Source: Microbulbifer sp. ALW1 (GTDB lineage Bacteria; Pseudomonadota; Gammaproteobacteria; Pseudomonadales; Cellvibrionaceae). From it: a stretch of DNA of 64,000 nucleotides. Below the pieces are notes generated by a model. That model was not told the origin of the DNA, made no database searches, and saw nothing but the letters and a program-made list of their open reading frames with translations. The stretch covers positions 2,892,501 through 2,956,500 of the forward strand of contig NZ_CP047569.1 in the NCBI RefSeq assembly GCF_009903625.1. The letters run 5' to 3'. Each line of letters opens with the position of its first letter. The first letter of the stretch is position 1. The translations under genes and the position numbers were made by a program. This document shows, one piece after another, positions 18,094-26,589 of the stretch.

Positions 18094-18356
18094 GTTCGCC
18101 TTCTCATTGTTGTTTTGAGTGTGTTCTGTGCAAATTGCTGAATTGCGCAGGCCCCGAAAATATCCGGGGAAAATGGCGTGAAGGCGTCCCAGATCTTTCT
18201 GATTTTGAAAGTGGCACGGGGAATTGCAGAAGATTGGCGCGGGCTTTTCCCTAATAATGACATCGCTGTCTTTGCAGCAGTCGCGCAACTTTTCAATCGA
18301 ACTCAGTCAGGAGCGAATTTCAATTTGGCACAGGTGTAACAGTTGGTCTGAAAGGG
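18094..18356. other. Leader region of the GH16 gene
   Basis: About 260 bases without a supported gene. It contains a short hairpin, CCCCG-N8-CGGGG, at 18152-18169 and must hold the GH16 promoter, but I cannot assign a convincing -35/-10 pair. Confidence 0.4.
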
Positions 18357-18388
18357 CTCACAGCTGGGACGCTGGTCCCAGCTGTGAG
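18357..18388 (-). terminator. Strong hairpin downstream of hrpB
   Basis: Thirteen-base perfect arms CTCACAGCTGGGA and TCCCAGCTGTGAG around a six-base loop, beginning 16 bases after the hrpB stop. The T tract is weak, but stem strength and position fit a terminator. Confidence 0.7.
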
Positions 18389-18403
18389 TGGGGGGAGAGA
18401 GGG

Positions 18404-20968
18404 CTAGCGTGCGTCCATGCGTTTTTTCGTTTTGCTCGTTGCCTGTGCGGTAGTGGGGTCATCCGGCCAGAAATGTTTCTGGTATTTGATGCGCAGCTCT
18501 TTCTTTACTTCCTGATACGTATTCTTCCAGAAACTCGCCAGGTCACGGGTAACCTGAACCGGCCGTTGCGCGGGGGACAGGAGGTGGATCATGAGCGGAA
18601 AGCGGCCATTCATAATCGCGGGAGTCTCTGGTAGCCCGAACATTTCCTGCAGGCGCACCGCGAGAACCGGTGGGGTTTCTGCATATTGAATGGCAATTCG
18701 CGAACCGCTGGGAACCTGGATATGTGAGGGTGCAAGCTGATCCAGGCGTTGCTGGGTCGTCCAGTCCAATTGCGTGAGCAGAATATTTTTCAGGTCGAGC
18801 TGCTTGAGCTGATCCAGTTTGTTGAAGCCATTCAGGTGTGGGAGTAGCCAATGTTCCAGGGAGGCCAGTAACTTGTCTTCGCTCCAATCGGGGACCTCGA
18901 TGTCCTGCAGCAAGTCTGGAAACGGTTCTTTCTGTGACTGCAGAAAACGCACACGCGCTAGCAAGCTTTCCGACTCTTTATCCCAGGGCAGGACGCGCAA
19001 GCCCTGCTGGCGGATGGCGTCCAGCAGTGCCCGGCTGAGCAGCTCGGGGGAAATGTCAGTTGCCGCCTTTTCTTCCAGCACCAGCTTGCCGAGTGTTGAC
19101 TGTACGCTGGCAACCGCGCGCCCGGCGGATTCGTCCCAGCGCACTGACGCTTCGGTGCGGATGTCGTCTTCAAAATATTCGTACAGCGCGTCTTTACCGA
19201 TTCGTGCGGCCAACTGGACACGGGCATCGCGTCCCTGTCCATCGAGATCGGCAATTACCAGGTAATCGGACAGCGCCAATTCATCATCGTGTGAAAAGTG
19301 GGCACCACGGCCATTGGCAAGAAGGAAGCGGCGTTCGCGGTCGTGCCGATTTTTGGCAATGCGATCCGGATAGGCGAATCCGAGCAGAATTCCGGTGACC
19401 TCCGTTTGATCTGGCCGGATTTGACGGGGGCTTTCTTGTTGTGCGCGGACATTGGCATTATCCAGTTGTGTTTGCCAGGCTTTCGCCTGTTGGCGAATGC
19501 GCTGAATCGCCCCGCGATCTGCATTGTGGTTTTTCACGGTGCCGCTCAGTACTTCCATGCGCTTGTGGATGTCTCTATCCCAGCGTTGTTCACCGCGAAA
19601 AATATCGCGCTCAGAAAGCAGGGCAGCGAGCAGGCAACTCCAGTCCTCAAGGCCGAGATCGACACTGCGCAGCATCATATGTGCCAGGCGCGGGTGGGTG
19701 CCCAGTGCGAGCATGGCCTGGCCGTGGTTGGTAATACGAAGCTGATCGTCCAATGCGCCCAACTCCTGAAGCAACTCCTGGGCTTGGGCGGTCGGCCCGG
19801 GTGGCGGCAGGTCGAGCCAATTCAGTTCTCCGACCTCGCTTACGCCCCACTGGGCCAGCTCCAGCATCACCGGTGCCAGATCACTGAGCAGAATTTCAGG
19901 GGTATTCTTTGCCGGCAGCTGTCGCTGGCGGGACTCGCTCCAGAGCCGCAGGCACACGCCTTCACTCAGGCGGCCGGCGCGGCCGGTACGTTGGGTGGCG
20001 GAAGCCTGGGAAATACTGGTTGTCACCAGTCGATTCATTCCGGTATTTGGATCAAAGCGGGATTCCCGCATCAGGCCGGAGTCGACGACCATGCGAATGC
20101 CTTCGATGGTCAGGCTGGTTTCTGCCACATTGGTCGCAAGTACTATCTTGCGCTGGCCGCCCGGTGACGGCGCTATGGCGGCGTCCTGCTGCTGTTTGCT
20201 CAAATCACCGTAGAGCGGAGCGATCAACGTATCCGAGCGATTCCCCAGCGCTTCCAGCAACAGTCTTTCGACCTTGCGAATTTCACCCACACCGGGAAGG
20301 AAGGCCAGCAGGCTGCCATCTTCCCGTTCCATCAGCTCCCCGATTTTCCGACTCATCAACTGCGGGATCTGACGTGGGTCGTCCGGTACCTGCTGGTGCG
20401 GCAGGTAGTCAATTTCAACAGGGAAAGCGCGGCCCTCGCTGGTAACAACCGGTGCCTCGCCGAGAAGCCCGGCGACCGCGTGGGTGTCGAGTGTGGCGGA
20501 CATCACCAGCAGCTTCAGGTCTTCGCGAAAGAGTTCTTGGGACTGGAGGCAGAGCGCCAGGGAAAGGTCACCTTGCAGGCTGCGCTCGTGGAACTCATCA
20601 AAGATGACCAGGGCAGTGTCGGACAACTCCGGGTCTGCCTGCAGCAGACGCGTCAGTATCCCCTCGGTGACGACGATAATTCGGGTCTGCTTGCCAACTT
20701 TGCGGTCACCGCGAATCTGGTAACCGACAGTGGCGCCCAAGGGTTCGCCCAGTAGTTCGGCCATACGTGCAGCAGCCGAGCGCGCGGCAAGGCGACGGGG
20801 TTCCAGCATGATGATGTTGCGCTCCCCGAGCCAGTTGCTATGGAGCAGGGCGAGGGGGACGGCGGTGGTCTTGCCGGCGCCGGGCGGGGCCTGAAGCACC
20901 ACATTGGAGTTGGCATCGAGCGTGTGGCGTAACTGGGGAAGAATCCCGGAAATTGGTAGTTCTGACAT
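18404..20968 (-). CDS. hrpB: ATP-dependent RNA helicase HrpB
   Basis: An 854-residue DEAH/RHA-type helicase. Motif I is PPGAGKTT (about residues 29-37), motif II is the DEFH box (FDEFHERS, near 124), motif III is SAT (VMSATLDTHAV), and motif VI is QRTGRAGRL. A HA2-type region and the HrpB C-terminal domain (PAQRPVQVTRDLASFWKNTYQEVKKELR) follow, ending in a basic Lys/Thr tail. The substrate of HrpB is not well defined. It is a single gene closed by a strong hairpin. Confidence 0.95.
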   Translation of the reverse strand: MSELPISGILPQLRHTLDANSNVVLQAPPGAGKTTAVPLALLHSNWLGERNIIMLEPRRLAARSAAARMAELLGEPLGATVGYQIRGDRKVGKQTRIIVVTEGILTRLLQADPELSDTALVIFDEFHERSLQGDLSLALCLQSQELFREDLKLLVMSATLDTHAVAGLLGEAPVVTSEGRAFPVEIDYLPHQQVPDDPRQIPQLMSRKIGELMEREDGSLLAFLPGVGEIRKVERLLLEALGNRSDTLIAPLYGDLSKQQQDAAIAPSPGGQRKIVLATNVAETSLTIEGIRMVVDSGLMRESRFDPNTGMNRLVTTSISQASATQRTGRAGRLSEGVCLRLWSESRQRQLPAKNTPEILLSDLAPVMLELAQWGVSEVGELNWLDLPPPGPTAQAQELLQELGALDDQLRITNHGQAMLALGTHPRLAHMMLRSVDLGLEDWSCLLAALLSERDIFRGEQRWDRDIHKRMEVLSGTVKNHNADRGAIQRIRQQAKAWQTQLDNANVRAQQESPRQIRPDQTEVTGILLGFAYPDRIAKNRHDRERRFLLANGRGAHFSHDDELALSDYLVIADLDGQGRDARVQLAARIGKDALYEYFEDDIRTEASVRWDESAGRAVASVQSTLGKLVLEEKAATDISPELLSRALLDAIRQQGLRVLPWDKESESLLARVRFLQSQKEPFPDLLQDIEVPDWSEDKLLASLEHWLLPHLNGFNKLDQLKQLDLKNILLTQLDWTTQQRLDQLAPSHIQVPSGSRIAIQYAETPPVLAVRLQEMFGLPETPAIMNGRFPLMIHLLSPAQRPVQVTRDLASFWKNTYQEVKKELRIKYQKHFWPDDPTTAQATSKTKKRMDAR

Positions 20969-21044
20969 GGGGCGGGAGTATACGGGATCGTATAGTTTGC
21001 ACCACAGCGGTCAATTGCAGTCTCTCGCTGCCAACTATCATCCT

Positions 21045-21596
21045 TTAAGGCGGCGGTGCCTTTTGTCGATATTCGGCAATGATTTCATCGACGGTCTGAA
21101 ATTGTGGCGGCTTGGCGCAGGCGCGGCCATAGCTGCCGCTGCCACTGGTCGGCAGTGCGGTGGTGTCACCGTTAGCGAATACGGTCACTACAAACCCCTG
21201 CCAATCAACACTGGTCTGGCAGTGCTCCTCACCATTCTGAGTGCTGCGATCCTGTATCTCTGTGTGGATTGAAGGACCGTCGATCAAGTTCAGCGTCATG
21301 TGACAAAGTGTGGTGGACTCTTTCTGCTCCGGTATTTCGAGGGTGGCCGGGTCCACGAGCCGCCAGTTTTTTCGATTGCTACAAAATACATGCAGGTCTG
21401 TATCCAGTGCGCCCAGTTGGTCCGGGTCTTGTTGGGGGGACACCTTCAGCGCGGCTGCGACTGCCCGCTTGAATATTTGTTCTTGATCGACGGCATATAG
21501 GGATTGCTCCGCCTCCACGGTCGCCGATGTAGTGATTAGAGTCGCGAGCAAGGCCAGGGTTGACGTGCGGCGCCTTGGATTCAAAGAGCATGTCAT
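21045..21596 (-). CDS. Hypothetical exported protein, second of a coupled pair
   Basis: A 183-residue protein with an N-terminal signal peptide (hydrophobic TLALLATLITTSATVEA) and a mature part with five or so cysteines (VFCSNRK, TLCHMTL, HCQTSV, RACAKPP) suggesting disulfides in the periplasm. The ATG overlaps the stop of the upstream gene by four bases, implying translational coupling. The mature region shares layout with the upstream product: an Ala-rich helix, an xxFxC strand, a central LC/CQ cysteine pattern and a xF.DGxxD/xFANGDT strand. The two look like divergent paralogues. Family not recognised. Confidence 0.75.
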   Translation of the reverse strand: MTCSLNPRRRTSTLALLATLITTSATVEAEQSLYAVDQEQIFKRAVAAALKVSPQQDPDQLGALDTDLHVFCSNRKNWRLVDPATLEIPEQKESTTLCHMTLNLIDGPSIHTEIQDRSTQNGEEHCQTSVDWQGFVVTVFANGDTTALPTSGSGSYGRACAKPPQFQTVDEIIAEYRQKAPPP

Positions 21597-22171
21597 GGTG
21601 ATGCCTCGTGTAGTTGGCCTGTGGACCCGAATTCCTGCTCCAGCGCCAGTTCGTGTTCGGCGATCAGTTCGCTCAGGTCGGTAAACAAGCCCTTATCGCT
21701 ACAGAGTGCAGTCTCGCTCTCTCTGAGCGTAATGTCGTGGCGATCGGTATCGATGTGTCCATCTTCGAAGAACCGGATTTTCACGGCTTTGTATTCGGCG
21801 GTTCTTTCACAGAGGCCGCCTTCACGGGCAATCACACTTTCCGTTGCTGTTTTTTTCAGAATCAAGCGAACATCCGCCTGGCAGGGGGAAGCGGCAAATG
21901 GTTCTTTCAGACACTGAGTGGCGGCTTCCTCGGCGCGATAGCGCTTGCCGTCGGCGTTGCAGGAAAAGCGCACCGCGTCGTGTTCCACCACAAAGTCGTC
22001 TTTGGTGAGATCCGGGTACTTCTCCAGTGTTTCCTGCAGCGCCGCGCGGAGAATGGCGGGCGTGTCGATAAAGAATACCGGTGAGGCCTTCAGCACCGGT
22101 GCAAAGGCAATTAAGCAGACAAGCGGCAACTCGAGGGTTAGGTGTCTGGTGGCAGTCTTCGATTTGAGCAC
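21593..22171 (-). CDS. Hypothetical exported protein, first of a coupled pair
   Basis: A 192-residue protein starting at GTG, chosen because AAGGAG lies five bases upstream and it places a clean signal peptide (LELPLVCLIAFAPVLKASP) at the N-terminus. The frame is open further upstream without another good start. The mature part has cysteines at RFSCNADGK, TQCLKE, SPCQADV, GLCERT and ALCSDKG. It is coupled to the following gene and probably paralogous with it. No family recognised; a periplasmic role is inferred only from the signal peptide. Confidence 0.75.
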   Translation of the reverse strand: MLKSKTATRHLTLELPLVCLIAFAPVLKASPVFFIDTPAILRAALQETLEKYPDLTKDDFVVEHDAVRFSCNADGKRYRAEEAATQCLKEPFAASPCQADVRLILKKTATESVIAREGGLCERTAEYKAVKIRFFEDGHIDTDRHDITLRESETALCSDKGLFTDLSELIAEHELALEQEFGSTGQLHEASP

Positions 22172-22347
22172 AGCAGCTCCTTCTTCTATAGCCCTCTGGA
22201 TCCCGGACAAGCGCCGGACAAGGAGAAAGATAGCAATGCTTCCTGGCATTGGCGGTGGTGTCGGGCTCCATTTGCGGTGTTTGGCGCGAAGCCCAGCAGG
22301 TCGCCCAGTGGTGGCTGGTGGTATGTGGCCAATGGTTCACAGGTTTA

Positions 22348-22390
22348 GTTGATACTGTCATCTATTCGGCGTATGGTTGATGCTGTCAAC
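22348..22390. promoter_or_regulatory. Two MarR-type operator palindromes
   Basis: GTTGA-N5-TCAAC is perfect at 22376-22390, with a near copy GTTGA-N5-TCATC at 22348-22362. The two centres are 28 bases apart and both lie within 65 bases upstream of the MarR-family start. The half-site resembles the TAGTTGAC type common in MarR operators. Autoregulation of the marR-SIP transcript is the natural reading. Confidence 0.65.
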
Positions 22391-22411
22391 TAAGTTGAAT
22401 GTGTTTTCACC

Positions 22412-22870
22412 ATGCCAAACAGAAACTCCAGTGATTCCCAGCTAAGCGACACTTTGCATCGCCTGGTACATGTCTATAAGTCGCGGTTGCGCGCGGAAGT
22501 GACTCAGCGGGCCCTCGGCCTGCCGATTACCCATATGCGGGCGCTCAAGGGCATTTGCCGGAATCCGCATTCCACGGCCCAATCCATTGCCCTGCGTATG
22601 CATCGGGACAAGGCGCAGATTACCCGTGTTCTCAAGGAGCTGCTGATGGAAGGCTTGATCGAAAAGCGACCGAATCCGGAAGATGGGCGCAGTCAGCTGT
22701 TGTTCCCTACGGAAAAGGGGAGTGAGGTGATGCGCCAGTTGCTGGAGGCAGAACGTGAAACTGCGGCGGCCATGACCAGACGCCTCAGTGATGCGGAACT
22801 GAAACAGTTTGCAGAATTGAGCGCGCGCATGGTGGAAAACCTGAGCTGTGAACCTGATGGAGGTAATTGA
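22412..22870 (+). CDS. MarR-family transcriptional regulator
   Basis: A 152-residue winged-helix regulator. Helices around THMRALKGICRNPHSTAQSIALRMHRDKAQITRVLKEL form the DNA-binding core, and the wing carries the family motif NPEDGRSQLLFPTEKG. It is preceded by two operator-like palindromes and followed one base later by the siderophore-interacting protein gene, so it probably represses both. The effector is unknown. Confidence 0.9.
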   Translation: MPNRNSSDSQLSDTLHRLVHVYKSRLRAEVTQRALGLPITHMRALKGICRNPHSTAQSIALRMHRDKAQITRVLKELLMEGLIEKRPNPEDGRSQLLFPTEKGSEVMRQLLEAERETAAAMTRRLSDAELKQFAELSARMVENLSCEPDGGN

Positions 22871-22871
22871 T

Positions 22872-23660
22872 ATGTCGAGACCGGGGCCTAAACCCAATCC
22901 CAATCCCAAGCCCAAGTCGAGGGAACTCGAAGTCATCACCAGCCGGCGCATTTCCCCGCACATGCTGCGGGTCACCCTGGGTGGTCCAGAGTTGCAGGAC
23001 TTTCCAAAAGATCAGGAAAGCGCTTATGTAAAACTCCTGTTTGAGCAGGGGGAAGGCAAGAAGCCGCTGATGCGTACATACACCATTCGCCATCAGCGAG
23101 AAAATGAAATTGATATCGACTTTGTGATTCACGAACACCCTGGCCCAGCGGGTGCCTGGGCGCAGCAAGCGGAACCTGGCCAACGTATCCATGTAGCCGG
23201 TCCCGGCGCGAGGAAGCTGATCAACCCGGATGGGGACTGGCTCCTGTTTCTGGGTGATATGACGGCGTTGCCCGCGATCAGCGTGAATCTCTCCTTGTTA
23301 CCGGAGGATGCGCGTGGCCACGCGGTAATCGAAATCGCGTCCGAGTCCGACCGTCAGGAATTGCAGGCACCGTCGAATCTAGAGATCCACTGGGTGGTTA
23401 ATCGCGATGCGCGGGCGCCGGGCGTGGCATTACAGCAGCAGCTGCGGCAGATTTCCTGGCTAGAGGGGAACCCTGCCATCTGGTGCGCCACCGAGTTCTC
23501 CACCATGCGAGAAATGCGCCAGTATTTCCGCAGCGAGCGCCCGGTCGCAGCGAGTCACCGGTATATCTCCAGCTACTGGAAATCCGGTCTCAGTGAAGAG
23601 CAACACAAAGTGCTGAAGCGTGAAGATGAGGTAATATCAGGCGCATTTATGGCAAGTTGA
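22872..23660 (+). CDS. Siderophore-interacting protein (FAD-binding ferric reductase)
   Basis: A 262-residue SIP/ViuB-type flavoprotein, a cytoplasmic NAD(P)H-dependent ferric-siderophore reductase family. The FAD-binding barrel carries MRTYTIRHQRENEIDIDFVIH, and the C-terminal domain has WLLFLGDMTALPAI and the terminal RYISSYWKSGLSEEQH. The ATG at 22872 follows GGAGG; an upstream in-frame start would overlap the MarR gene. The N-terminus has a Pro-Asn/Lys repeat from a small DNA repeat. The MarR-SIP pairing suggests redox or metal-responsive control; no siderophore receptor is adjacent. Confidence 0.9.
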   Translation: MSRPGPKPNPNPKPKSRELEVITSRRISPHMLRVTLGGPELQDFPKDQESAYVKLLFEQGEGKKPLMRTYTIRHQRENEIDIDFVIHEHPGPAGAWAQQAEPGQRIHVAGPGARKLINPDGDWLLFLGDMTALPAISVNLSLLPEDARGHAVIEIASESDRQELQAPSNLEIHWVVNRDARAPGVALQQQLRQISWLEGNPAIWCATEFSTMREMRQYFRSERPVAASHRYISSYWKSGLSEEQHKVLKREDEVISGAFMAS

Positions 23661-23691
23661 TTAGTGGGTGGAAGCCCGAAAAGGACGTTCA

Positions 23692-24636
23692 ATGGAAATA
23701 GCGAAATGGATCGGCATGGGTTTTGGGGGCGTTGTAGCCGCCGTTTTCTGTTTGTTTGTCTACGCTTTTGTCCGTATGGCTTTTGTAAAGCAATTTACCG
23801 AATTGGCGTTATTAAAAGACAAAACGTTTCGGGTTTTATCGCCTGGCGTCCGGGTATCAGAGTCCGCCCATCAATTGGCGCCTTTGGAGTATGAGTATGC
23901 ACCGAGAGCGGGCGCTGTAGCGGCTGCGGAGTCGTTGCTGCTTCGCCCGGATGGCCTGTTGGAAGCGGATGATTCCCACTTCGATGGAGACCCTCGCAAA
24001 GGCGTGCTGGCCCTGGCGGACCCCAAGAAGGACGCTGCGTGGATTTTGTCGGAAAGTCGCATCTATTTACGCGAAGGCGACCGTATCGGCAGGGAACTGG
24101 TCAATTTCGGGGGCACGCCATTTACCGGATTTGGCTATGTGGCCGGTTTAAATGAAGACTGGTTTCTGGTCGCCGGGGATTCCGGTGCGCACAAGTACCC
24201 GGAAACCATGCTTTGGCAGGTTTCTCGCGAAAATTTTGAAACTCGGTTGCTGGAAAAAAATCCTTATTTTACGTTCTCCAGGCCTCCAAAAACCTTCACG
24301 CCAAGCGGATTTGAAGGTGTGCTACTGGCGATTTATCGCGGTGTGGTCAGCTACGGTTTCGGCGGGGATTGCAGCAGGCCGCGATATTCCATTTTGAGGG
24401 CTTACACCCCCGCATACCCCGATGGTATCGACCTGGCTCGTTTTTCATTCAAGGCGGGTACCATCGTTGATGTGCAATATCAGGACGGCACAATGCAGGT
24501 AATCGGTGATCCCAGTCGTCCTGGGGCAGCCGGTAAAGACAGACGGCCCCCGCGAGTTTGGAATCTGGAAATGCCAGCTGAACTACTCGGCTCGGCGGGT
24601 CAGCGGAACGCGATTGAAGCAGTCGTGGCAGACTAA
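23692..24636 (+). CDS. Hypothetical membrane-anchored protein
   Basis: A 314-residue protein with one N-terminal transmembrane anchor (GMGFGGVVAAVFCLFVYAFV) and a large soluble domain, probably periplasmic. The soluble part is rich in beta-strand and aromatic motifs (LRPDGLLEADDSHF, GFGYVAGLNEDWFLVAGDSG, WQVSRENFETRLL) reminiscent of a beta-propeller, but no family is recognised. The ATG is chosen with AAGGA seven bases upstream. It lies 31 bases after the SIP gene and 26 before tpm on the same strand. Confidence 0.7.
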   Translation: MEIAKWIGMGFGGVVAAVFCLFVYAFVRMAFVKQFTELALLKDKTFRVLSPGVRVSESAHQLAPLEYEYAPRAGAVAAAESLLLRPDGLLEADDSHFDGDPRKGVLALADPKKDAAWILSESRIYLREGDRIGRELVNFGGTPFTGFGYVAGLNEDWFLVAGDSGAHKYPETMLWQVSRENFETRLLEKNPYFTFSRPPKTFTPSGFEGVLLAIYRGVVSYGFGGDCSRPRYSILRAYTPAYPDGIDLARFSFKAGTIVDVQYQDGTMQVIGDPSRPGAAGKDRRPPRVWNLEMPAELLGSAGQRNAIEAVVAD

Positions 24637-24662
24637 TTGAATCAGAGCAGTGGAATACGATT

Positions 24663-25304
24663 GTGGAAAAATCATTCTGGTTGGATAAGTGGCAGAGAAA
24701 TGAAATTGGTTTTCACAACAGTGAAGCCCACCCCCTGCTGATCGAGCACTACGATCAACTCGGCTTGGCACCGGGAGATCGACTGTTTTTACCGCTTTGT
24801 GGCAAGACACTGGATATCGCCTGGTTACTGGACAAAGGCTTTTCTGTCGCCGGCGCCGAACTGAGTGAAATGGCCGTGATCCAGTTGTTCGAGCAACTCA
24901 GTATCGTGCCCAGGGTTGAGGTTTCCGGCGCACTGAAATTGTACAGCGCCAAGGGCATAGATATTTTTGTCGGCGATGTTTTCGAACTCACGGCGGAAGC
25001 TCTGGGGCCTGTGAATGCGATTTATGACCGCGCAGCACTGGTGGCTTTGCCTGAAACCACCCGCCAGCAATATGCCCGGCATCTTGTAGCGCTCACCGGC
25101 AGTGCCAGCCAGTTACTGATCACCTTTGAATACGACCAGCAACGCATGCCGGGGCCACCATTCTGCGTCAGCGATCAGGAGGTCGCCCAGCTTTATACGA
25201 GCGACTATGCGCTGCATTTATTGCAAACCGTGGATGTGCCCGGCGGCCTGAAAGGCAAATGCCCGGCGCAGGAAAAGGTTTGGCTGCTGGCACGGAAACA
25301 ATAG
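24663..25304 (+). CDS. tpm: Thiopurine S-methyltransferase
   Basis: A 213-residue AdoMet-dependent methyltransferase of the bacterial TPMT family, which methylates thiols and also selenium or tellurium compounds. Typical features are the N-terminal FWLDKWQRNEIGFHNSEAHPLL block, the AdoMet motif LFLPLCGKTLDIAWLLDKGFSVAGAELSE and the late FEYDQQRMPGPPFCVSDQEV. The start is a GTG with only a weak RBS. Probably co-transcribed with the gene before it. Confidence 0.93.
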   Translation: MEKSFWLDKWQRNEIGFHNSEAHPLLIEHYDQLGLAPGDRLFLPLCGKTLDIAWLLDKGFSVAGAELSEMAVIQLFEQLSIVPRVEVSGALKLYSAKGIDIFVGDVFELTAEALGPVNAIYDRAALVALPETTRQQYARHLVALTGSASQLLITFEYDQQRMPGPPFCVSDQEVAQLYTSDYALHLLQTVDVPGGLKGKCPAQEKVWLLARKQ

Positions 25305-25325
25305 GGCTCGGCGACGGACCATAAG

Positions 25326-26528
25326 ATGGTGAAGAATTTAAATTTATACCGATATGGCCGCTTTTGTTTTGCGGCCGCTATTCTGGGCAGTGTAGTATCC
25401 TCTGCTTGCCTCGCCGAGCAGGCGCCACACTCGACCGGGAGTCAGTATACAACCGCGTCTGCCTACCAACCCATTTCCATCGACGGTTTCTACGATGCGA
25501 TCAAACACTGGAATGACCGCACCGGCGAAAACAGCGTTTCCTACTATGCGCTGACGGACATCGAGCAGATTGCCGACAACCTCTTGTTGTATCAGCGCGA
25601 TAGCGGTGGATGGCCTACCAACAAGCACCCGTTGCGGGTGGTCGCACCGGAAGAGCGGGCAAAGGCACTGGCTGATAAGGGTCTGCCTGATGCCAGCTTC
25701 GATAACCGAAATATCTACCCGCAAATTGAATACCTCTCAGAAGTCTACAAGCAGACCGGCAATCCGCGTTATCGCGACGCCGCTCTGAAAGGCCTGCGCT
25801 ATACCCTGGATCGCCAGTACCCCAATGGCGGCTGGGCGCACTCGCCCGATCGGACCGAGCGCGCCTATTACCGGCATATCACCATGGCAGACGAAGTCAT
25901 GCCCGGCGTGTTGACCTTTTTGCGCAAGGTTGCGCAGGGGCGGGTGCCCTTTGACTACATCGATACCGGTATACAACAGAGGGCGGCCACCGCCGTAGCC
26001 AAAGGCGATGCGTTGTTGCTGCAATTACAGGTAAAGATTGATGGTGTGCCTACCGGTTGGGCGGGGCAGTACCACGAAGATAGTCTGCAGCCTGCGCAGG
26101 GTCGGGCCTACGAACTTCCCGGCATTCTTGCTTGGGAGACGGTGCCGGTTCTGGAATACCTGATGGCGATTGAAAATCCTTCTGCGGAGGTTATTGCGGC
26201 GGTCCACGGCGGTGCCCGCTGGCTGGCCTCGGTGAAACTGGAGGGCTTTCGTATCGAGCGGGTCGAAGCAAAGGGACAGCGTTTCGATTATCACGCCGCA
26301 GACTACGATCTGGTGGTCGTAAAAGACGAGCGCGCGAAACCCATCTGGGCCAGATTTTACGATCTTGAGAGCAGCAAGCCATTTCTGGCCAATCGCGACG
26401 GTCGGCGTGTGTCGCAACTGTCGGAAGTGGACCTGGAGCGACGCACCGGCTACAGCTGGTACGGCTATTGGCCGGAGAATTTCCTGAACGTGGAGTATCC
26501 GGCCTGGAAGCAGCGCATTAGCATGTAG
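25326..26528 (+). CDS. Secreted pectate lyase, polysaccharide lyase family 10
   Basis: A 400-residue exported lyase of the PL10 (pectic acid lyase) family, which cleaves polygalacturonate by beta-elimination with calcium. After a signal peptide (about 1-31) come the family segments LLLYQRDSGGWPTNKHP, FDNRNIYPQIEYLSEVY, LDRQYPNGGWAHSPDR and the C-terminal RTGYSWYGYWPENFL. The conserved Asp and Arg of YRHITMADEVMPG lie in the active-site region. No extra binding module. It is followed 61 bases later by a sodium:solute symporter, which may take up a product. Confidence 0.92.
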   Translation: MVKNLNLYRYGRFCFAAAILGSVVSSACLAEQAPHSTGSQYTTASAYQPISIDGFYDAIKHWNDRTGENSVSYYALTDIEQIADNLLLYQRDSGGWPTNKHPLRVVAPEERAKALADKGLPDASFDNRNIYPQIEYLSEVYKQTGNPRYRDAALKGLRYTLDRQYPNGGWAHSPDRTERAYYRHITMADEVMPGVLTFLRKVAQGRVPFDYIDTGIQQRAATAVAKGDALLLQLQVKIDGVPTGWAGQYHEDSLQPAQGRAYELPGILAWETVPVLEYLMAIENPSAEVIAAVHGGARWLASVKLEGFRIERVEAKGQRFDYHAADYDLVVVKDERAKPIWARFYDLESSKPFLANRDGRRVSQLSEVDLERRTGYSWYGYWPENFLNVEYPAWKQRISM

Positions 26529-26589
26529 TCAGTCGTTGCGGGCCGTGGCCGGGTCTCCCAGATAAATCATTGCGAAAAGCAGGGCAGGG

